Of a DNA stretch of 64,000 bases, positions 58,030 through 64,000 are shown piece after piece (position 1 is the first letter of the stretch; each line of letters opens with the position of its first letter). The notes beneath the pieces were generated by a model. That model worked only from the letters and a program-made list of their open reading frames with translations, ran no database searches and was not told the origin of the DNA. Source of the stretch: Acanthococcus lagerstroemiae (Eukaryota > Arthropoda > Insecta > Hemiptera > Eriococcidae); the NCBI GenBank assembly GCA_031841125.1, contig CM063106.1:12338001-12402000 (forward strand). The letters run 5' to 3'. The translations under genes were made by a program, and so were the position numbers.

Positions 58030-58596
58030 TCATTAAAATAGGCGCGTTTCCTTCAACCTCAGCACTAACGCGCTTATCCGCTTATCACGCTTCCGTGACG
58101 TCACAGAGTGAGTTACTGTTAAAGTCTGGTCCAGTTAAGAAACATAACTAGCTACCCGCAATACACATCGATATATGGATTTTTGAAGTTGGAGGGGAAA
58201 GACAGTTCCAGAACACGTTATCAGCGCCGTGGAAAAAGTATGTTTCTTAACTGGACCAGACTAGAGACTAGCAAAAAAATACCCGTCTTGGTTCCAACAA
58301 ACGTATCGACTCCTGCAAGAAGAACACACGGAGCAAAGATCAATATGGTACTATACCTGAGAATAAGAAATTTGTTAGAAACCAAAAGTACATATTTTTA
58401 ATCCAGAAGGTTTTGAGCATTTGCTAATAAACTTCTGGTTTCTAACAAATTTCTTATTCTCAAGTAATACCATAATGACCTTTGCTCCGTGTGTTTTTCT
58501 TACGGGAGTCGATACGTTCGTTGGAACAAAGACGGGTATTTTTGCTAACAGTAACCCATTCCGTGACGTCACTGGAAAACGCGCTCATTATATTAG
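58030..58596. mobile_element. Large palindromic element with a nested MITE
   Basis: The right arm (about 58433-58573) is the inverse of a left arm (58271-58388 plus 58094-58120): ATACCCGTCTTGGTTCCAAC, CACACGGAGCAAAG and GAGAATAAGAAATTTGTTAG recur inverted, and CGTGACGTCAC lies near both outer edges. The left arm is split by the 140-bp MITE at 58123-58262. No coding capacity. Confidence 0.8.
58123..58262. mobile_element. 140-bp MITE with 24-bp perfect inverted ends
   Basis: Ends AGTCTGGTCCAGTTAAGAAA (and 4 more bases) are perfectly inverted at 58123-58146 and 58239-58262. Comparison with the intact right arm of the host palindrome (CTGTTAGCAAAA) shows the insertion site, and TA lies on both sides when a few border bases are included. 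The perfect ends suggest a recent insertion. Confidence 0.8.
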
Positions 58597-59040
58597 AACT
58601 TCAGAACTCATTCAGATGGTGTCGAGTTTTTTTTAGGACGACGCTAAAACTCCAGGACCTCTCAAAACTCATTGAGCCTGGGTTCCGACAGTTAAAACTA
58701 TCAATATTGGTGTTATGGGTATACGACGACTATATGTTGTCGGTAACAGTGTAATTACAAGATTCCTTTAAGACGCGTCAAGACTTCTTCGGGCTGTATC
58801 TAGCCTTATTAGGACCCTCAAACTGCAAATAACCCACTAAGATTTCTTCTAGACTGTGATGGTAGGGATGTGTTCAGACTAGCTAAAACTTTTTAAGACT
58901 AGCTTTTGTGACCGCAAGGCACCTGCTCCTCATCTGATGGCTTTGCTACGACCCTGTCTGTATTATATTATCTTCTTCGGTGAAATGGTCGACTCTAATC
59001 CGTCAAATCTACCTGAAGCGGATTATACGAGCTTATGTGC
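58597..59040 (+). repeat. Degenerate AAGACT/TTCGGGCTG repeat patch
   Basis: AAGACTTCTTCGGGCTG near 58783 matches AAGATTCTTTCGGGCTGG near 58004, with other AAAACTCATTGAGCCTGG-type words. The palindrome at 58030 appears to have inserted into this array. Confidence 0.4.
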
Positions 59041-60767
59041 CACACGTCTGCACAGGAACCTGCCCGTGACATAACGTTTCGAAAATGCGGCTATTTTACG
59101 ACCAGAGACTGAGCTCATCATGTATACATGGCTCCCACAACGAAACCGCAGCTCTATCGTTCGATTAACGCGTAAAATATTTTATCGTCGTCGGCAGATT
59201 CGTTAATTATTTCTCTCATTTCTCCCTCTTCGTTCGCGGAACGGGCCACGGTGCGACGAAATCGCGCTCCGAGCAAGTTGGCAAATGTATATACACGCTG
59301 TTTAAAAAAAAAAATTAAAAAAAAAATTAACTCACCTTTTTACACGATATACTCGAAAGTAATGTAGTAGGGAGCTTCTATATGCACACATACATAGTAT
59401 TTAAGAGGTGTGCACACCTGTACTCCTGTAGGTGTGACTTAGCACCATAACCAATCCTTGCTTATTCTATTATTAAATACGTGTTTTTGTTGCTGTTTTC
59501 TCTCTCTTTCTCTCTCTCACTTTTTTTTTTTTTTTTAGTTTTCTGTTTTCTGCGTCTCACGGTGGAAGGAGGCTGATACGAGGCTGCTTCAGCTGTTTGC
59601 AAACTCGTGTTCTCGGCAGAAAAATCGTGTCCGAGCGGCCTCATCCCTGCTGGCTGGCGAGACTCACCAACCGGAACCTCTTTTTCCCGAATTAGGTGCG
59701 AAACGAATTCTCCCGAGAAAATCTGGGCTGGATTTCACGCTACAGCGAATACACCAGCAGCGATGGATGACCGGAGAGTGGGCCGTACTGTCCTATGCTC
59801 GAATTAAGAAACCATCTCTCATCGGTTCACACTGTCAGGTGTAGTTAATATTATAAAAGAACGAGGAAACTCGCATTCTATAATTATTTTCCTGGTTTCG
59901 CTTTTCCACGTGTGTTTACATTCGAGTATACATATAGCTACACTAGTAGGTATGTAATACACCTTCACGCAGTTCAATTAGTTTATCGTATATTACGCGA
60001 TCTTACTCTGCTATGCGTTTTCATTGTTATATGAAATATCGACGCTATTTTGATAAACATTCTCGGTCGGGTACCGGTAACCGCTGTTTTAATAAATAAA
60101 TCGTAAATTCGATGGGCGACGAAACACTCCAGCATGTGGACGAGAAGGGCATTCCACGTGCATGACGTGGTCATCACTATACGTGTTTATAAAGTCAGCC
60201 AACAGCACACCGAGACGACTGCGTTTTTTCTCCGAGACCGATCAAATCAAACGAATTTTGAGGATTTATACGACAAAAAAAAATAAATAAATACGCGTCG
60301 AATGCGCGAATGTTCGAAAAAAATAGTATTTTTCTTATCTAATAGGGTGCATCTTGGATATACATTAATTTCGTATTCGTGAACATGTAGAAAGCTGGCA
60401 GGTAGATGGATATAATTATGAGCGTGTGTGTATACTACTCCAGATAGTGCTCCCAACTGGCGGAAAACACGTGTCGTCGTAAATTATAAATATAATTCAC
60501 TTCTTCTTTTTTCACAATTTCTGTAATACTGTGAACACTCATTCACACAAACGTAAATTACCAAACGTATAGAACAGACTACCGAACTTAGATCAATTTT
60601 GTTGGACCTCAATATCTCCTTGTCAAACTGCCGAAAGTAATCATTTCTCGTATTAAAAGGTGCATCCGAGTGGCCTCAAATTGTACGCATTTGAAACCAT
60701 ATCTCAAATTTGGAGAGTCTGCGTACTATGAAGATGTAAAAATGAAGAAATCATCAGGGAACTGATC
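59041..60767. other. CpG-containing unique stretch
   Basis: Mostly free of recognised repeats, with CpG-richer parts at 59100-59280, 59560-59810 and 60100-60260. A TATAAAG word lies at 60188. T runs are near 59520. Open frames up to 66 codons lack splice support. It may include regulatory DNA. Confidence 0.35.
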
Positions 60768-60865
60768 CTACATGCAGATACATCGGTATATACATGGATA
60801 AGCCTAATGACTATCGAGCATCTCACACATTAAGTCAATACGCAACAGGAACAAATTCAATTCCA
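60768..60865 (+). repeat. Interspersed repeat, partial copy
   Basis: ACATGCAGATACATC, TACATGGATAA, TCAATACGCAACAGGAAC matches 33443-33530 of the interrupted copy. Confidence 0.55.
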
Positions 60866-61127
60866 ATAATCGAGGTAACATAGATAAGTAGGCATGTTTT
60901 TTTGGCTATCATGCGCTCTAGCGACCGAACTAATGAAGCTACAACACTCGTTTCCGTCTTAGTGTTCAATCTATATTCTTTATTTAGTATCAGTGACGTT
61001 CGCTAAATTGTCACAATTCGGGGGTAAATAATTTCAAATAGCAAGTTTTTTTAGTACAAATTTTGCTTAAAAATCAACAGCGTCTGTTGGTAACGGAGAT
61101 ATTTTTTCATGTTACAGTTGCTATAGG

Positions 61128-61517
61128 CAGGGACGTACCGAAGAGGTTTTTTCTGGGGGGAGGGGGTAAAAGTTATGGCGGTCCCAACTAACTCAACTCA
61201 AAATTCCCAAGTATCAAAGCAAATAAATAAATAAATAAATAAAAACCTTTTGACTTGCTCGATTTTTCCAACTGCGACTCAAAATTCCCAAGTATAAAGC
61301 AAAAGAAGAAAAACCGTTTTATTTGTTGGATTTCCCTCCTCCTTCTCAACTCAATTCTCAAGTATCAAAGTAAAGCAAAAAAAAAAAATGAGAAACTTTT
61401 GACTTGTTGGATTTTTCCAACTCCGCCTGACTGTCATGGTAAATTTTTTTTACTGCTGAGTGACAAAGTCCTACAAGGAAAGTAGGTTGCCATTAGCCCA
61501 CTATTGGTACGTCCCTG
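61128..61517. mobile_element. hAT-type MITE (390 bp) with internal repeats
   Basis: The ends CAGGGACGTACCGA and, inverted, CAGGGACGTACCAA are flanked by a perfect 8-base duplication GCTATAGG (61120-61127, 61518-61525). Internally about three units share AACTCAAAATTCCCAAGTAT and TTGACTTG[CT]T[CG]GATTTTTCC; one carries an AAAT microsatellite (61221-61243). It is the intact relative of 7967-8353. No transposase. Confidence 0.92.
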
Positions 61518-61651
61518 GCTATAGGCTGCAGATGGAAGTAAGTAATCAGAAGCTGTAAGAATCGAGGATTTTAAAAACGGGGTAAGATTGATAGTGTAAC
61601 GTTATTAATTCACCATTTGTTTTCTAGATTACACAAGATTGCTCGTTTCGA
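61518..61651. other. Spacer
   Basis: Right target duplication of the preceding element, then nothing recognised. Confidence 0.4.
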
Positions 61652-61987
61652 CAGTGTTGCCTGATGGGAAGTTGAAAAATGTGCCAGCAAGAAATTTTCA
61701 AAGAGTCAGATTCTAATTGAAATGTATCAAATGAAACGTCTGATCTTTGAAATTGTTCCGAAAGGAAGGTCAGAGAAATTTTTTTAGACAAAATCTCTAA
61801 AATTTACTAAAATACGCTGAATATATTAGAAGTATCAAAACGTACCAGAAAATGTAGGTGCCAAATACGACAAAGAATAATAAAAATTTGCCGAAACGTG
61901 CCAAAATTGTTGAAATCACCAGACATATTGTACCAGAAAGTTAAATGAACCAGATCTGGTACAAATGTATGAAATCTGACAACACTG
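61652..61987. mobile_element. hAT-like element with CAGTGTTGCC ends
   Basis: The left end CAGTGTTGCCTGAT and right end, inverted, CAGTGTTGTCAGAT match in 12 of 14 positions and resemble a common hAT terminus. No convincing 8-base duplication was seen. The interior is non-coding. Confidence 0.5.
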
Positions 61988-62051
61988 CTCCTCAATGTCG
62001 GCGATGGATTCATATACTCGTAGATTGTAGTGAGACTGATGAAAATATGTA
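61988..62051. other. Short spacer
   Basis: Nothing recognised. Confidence 0.4.
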
Positions 62052-62995
62052 GAGGGAAGCACCTAAGATAGCGCAGTCCCTAAGATGGCGCATAGCTGTT
62101 TTCACGAGAAGTACGATGGTTGGCAGCACTGTTTTGTTATCATATGAAAGGTAACGATTGGTAGGTATACGTAACTCTATGAGTTATATGTATGTTCTAA
62201 TAGTTGAAATTCGGTGTATTTGTGCGTGCTTAAAGTTATCAGTTAGTTCCGATATGTAATTTTTGGATGAATGAACGTAAAAGATGACGAAAATTAAAAG
62301 TAAATAACCCAAATTATTATTAATACACTTGGAAAAGAGCATTTTCAGCGGAATAAAATTATGTATTAAACGAATCGAAATTGATTAATTGTGAGTATTG
62401 TTATGAAAGTAATAATGAAATGTAATATTCGTATCTAAGATGGCGCACCTATTTCTGAATTATAAATATGGTTTTGAGTATTATATTCAGCTGAAGAAGT
62501 CTGTACTAGTACATTAAGGAAAGACAAATACATTTATGAACAAGTTTCACAGATGAACGATTACATACGGAAAAGTGAAAGGCAGTTGCACACTTCTAAC
62601 TCAGAATAGCTAGATCCTAAATACTTTTAACCTATTTCTCAGCTCTCCCTTGATACAAATCGACTCGCCAACACATAATAAATACTCGCAATTTTTTCAA
62701 CTTTAATTATAATTTGGACATTTATTTGCTCTATTTCCCTTCATGTTTGTGTTGCGCCATCTTAGGGAACTGCTTGCGTCATCTTACGGGACTGGGTTCC
62801 TAAGATGACGCATTCAACTTTTTTCACAAATCTGATCTCTGTACTCAAACGCGTAATCCGATCCATACTTCCCTAGGGGATATTGTAGATAGCCCTTTTG
62901 ATGAGAACATGACGAAATTTGGCGATCTTTGATTGATTAGGAGCTGAGATATGAAGGCTCACTTGTTAGGTGGGCCATCTTAGGTACCTCTCCCC
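62052..62995. mobile_element. TA-flanked element (944 bp) with AAGATGGCGC motifs
   Basis: The left end GAGGGAAGCACCTAAGATAG and the inverted right end GGGGAGAGGTACCTAAGATG are related. TA abuts each end (62050-62051, 62996-62997). The motif CTAAGAT[GA][GA]CGCA or its complement occurs at about 62063, 62080, 62436, 62751, 62772 and 62803, with a shorter form at 62974. The interior has no open frame for a transposase, so it is non-autonomous. Confidence 0.6.
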
Positions 62996-62997
62996 TA

Positions 62998-63359
62998 CAG
63001 ATTCATCTGTATTTCATGCGTGCAGGTGATTATTTTATTTCTATTTTATGTACTATCTATTATGCAATGCATTTATGCGATTTTTTACTCGTAAAATGTT
63101 TGCATATACCCCAACAAAGATGCCTCATGCATTACCTGCGGATTTTGCTTTTCAATTACAATGATTTCTGTATTGAATTTTCAAAAAATTCCCTCTCCTT
63201 ATCCTTTCATGTTTTGAAAATCTCAAGAAGCTAATTCTATTCAAGATTGTATGTATTTTTAAAGGGAAAAATTTTTGAAAATTCATATTCAGAATTAATA
63301 GGTTAAAAAAAAAAAAAAAAACACGCTTTTTTCCATCAATATTACCGTCCGGGATTTGG
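62998..63359. other. Non-coding spacer
   Basis: Includes an A run at about 63305-63320. Nothing else recognised. Confidence 0.4.
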
Positions 63360-63575
63360 TATTCACGAAGGAACGAATTCGCGCACACAGCTGAAAACGA
63401 TAGCGAATATCATGAAGCAGCGATTGCCATGATGACCTAATCGTAGTAACATTCTCCGTGTTGGTCGTCTATTCTAGGTGTCCATCGGTCAAACCGTGAC
63501 GCCAGTTTTGGTTGACGGTCAGCGATAAGACAGACGACATATACACGTCAAAAATAGTATAGGATACGTTCGATA
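63360..63575 (+). repeat. Interspersed repeat, uninterrupted copy (empty site)
   Basis: Matches 33530-33635 plus 33916-34010 without the hAT element. The target position TTCTAGGT lies at 63472-63479. Confidence 0.65.
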
Positions 63576-63628
63576 ACATCCTTGCCAACTCAGCAACTGC
63601 AATCACGATGAAAGTAAACCAATCCTTC

Positions 63629-63998
63629 CTACTCTGATTGGATAAACAAGGGCGCCTTTTTTATACTGCCGGATTCCAGTGTTTCTCGAAGTTCTTTCCC
63701 GTTTATTTTGTATCCTGGGAACCATTTTACAACGTCCTTCCATAGTAGGCACATGCACGAAAAAAAAGGGAACACGGTGCCATTTCGTTTTATTACATTT
63801 TGACTCAGTTTTTGAAAAACTTCATAACGAGTCATTGATCCACAATTTCGGTACCCTACCGTGTGTATTCTCAAGATCGAATTTTGAAAGTGTGAGTAGG
63901 AATTCATACAAACCAGCTTCCTGCAGTCCTCGAATACATCGAAACTTGTCAATACTGGTTGTACATGCAGCCATTTACATTCGAATGAAGGTTTAGTG
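63629..63998 (-). CDS. Candidate terminal exon running off the window, unknown protein
   Basis: A minus-strand frame enters at the right edge and stays open for about 122 codons to TAG at 63629-63631. Residues include SFECKWLHVQPVLTSFDVFE, then DCRKLVCMNSYSHFQNSILR, MTRYEVFQKLSQNVIKRNG, KDVVKWFPGYKINGKELRET and LESGSIKKAPLFIQSE at the end. Composition is balanced with many Lys, Glu and aromatic residues, unlike translated noise. I do not recognise the family. No polyadenylation signal lies close downstream, and an interspersed repeat follows at 63575, so a transposon-derived frame is possible. The plus strand is also open for 105 codons, which lowers certainty. Confidence 0.33.
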   Translation of the reverse strand, partial: TKPSFECKWLHVQPVLTSFDVFEDCRKLVCMNSYSHFQNSILRIHTVGYRNCGSMTRYEVFQKLSQNVIKRNGTVFPFFSCMCLLWKDVVKWFPGYKINGKELRETLESGSIKKAPLFIQSE

Positions 63999-64000
63999 GT

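Overview
This window looks like a piece of a eukaryotic nuclear genome, most likely an arthropod and plausibly a hemipteran insect. It is AT-rich, has no prokaryotic gene packing, and holds many short terminal-inverted-repeat elements, tRNA-derived SINE-like copies, poly-A/T and poly-C/G runs and decayed transposon reading frames. The species cannot be settled from the sequence. No complete gene is visible. The window is best read as intronic or intergenic DNA with a few candidate exons scattered through a dense patchwork of mobile DNA.

Layout. 1-9 kb: two or more SINE-like fragments, three loci of an unusual GTTACCC-rich element with CGATGCGCAA ends (2350, 5530, 6787), a spliced-exon candidate on the minus strand (3022-3360), and a copy of a small hAT-like element (about 7967-8353). 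9-18 kb: a roughly 1 kb array of about 110-bp repeats (10640-11703), a CpG-containing unique segment with a possible signal-peptide exon (12316-12408), SINE copies, a TA-flanked 153-bp MITE (14499-14651) and CTGT/CAGT-rich DNA. 18-30 kb: mostly unannotated AT-rich DNA, one exon candidate (22481-22677), two large degenerate tandem arrays (22990-24760 and 27060-29030), and a GC/CpG-rich promoter-like island (25240-26560). 30-46 kb: a 599-bp foldback element (31555-32153), four hAT-type termini or elements, a decayed reading frame with a polyadenylation signal (40052-40435), a complex foldback cluster (40585-41430), and a stacked set of mariner fragment, hAT MITE and TA-flanked element (44430-45461). 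46-64 kb: a frameshifted RTE-like non-LTR retrotransposon (49130-50654), a cluster of CACTAC[AG]ATGGAA motifs around a frameshifted minus-strand domain (50824-52516), a good internal-exon candidate (53767-53917), nested palindromes (58030-58596), two more hAT elements, a 944-bp TA-flanked element whose ends carry AAGATGGCGC motifs (62052-62995), and an open minus-strand frame running off the right edge.

The strongest direct evidence is for the small DNA transposons. Matching inverted ends plus 8-bp target-site duplications (TTGAGTAC, GCTATAGG, TTCTCGGT/TTCTCAGT, ATAGTAGG/ATAGTACG) mark four hAT elements, and TA-flanked ends mark four others. For the hAT element at 33636 the window also holds an uninterrupted paralogous copy of the host repeat at 63360-63575, which gives an internal empty site. 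Exon calls rest only on open frame, codon texture and splice-like signals, so they carry low to moderate confidence. The sequences do not show how any of the genes work together.
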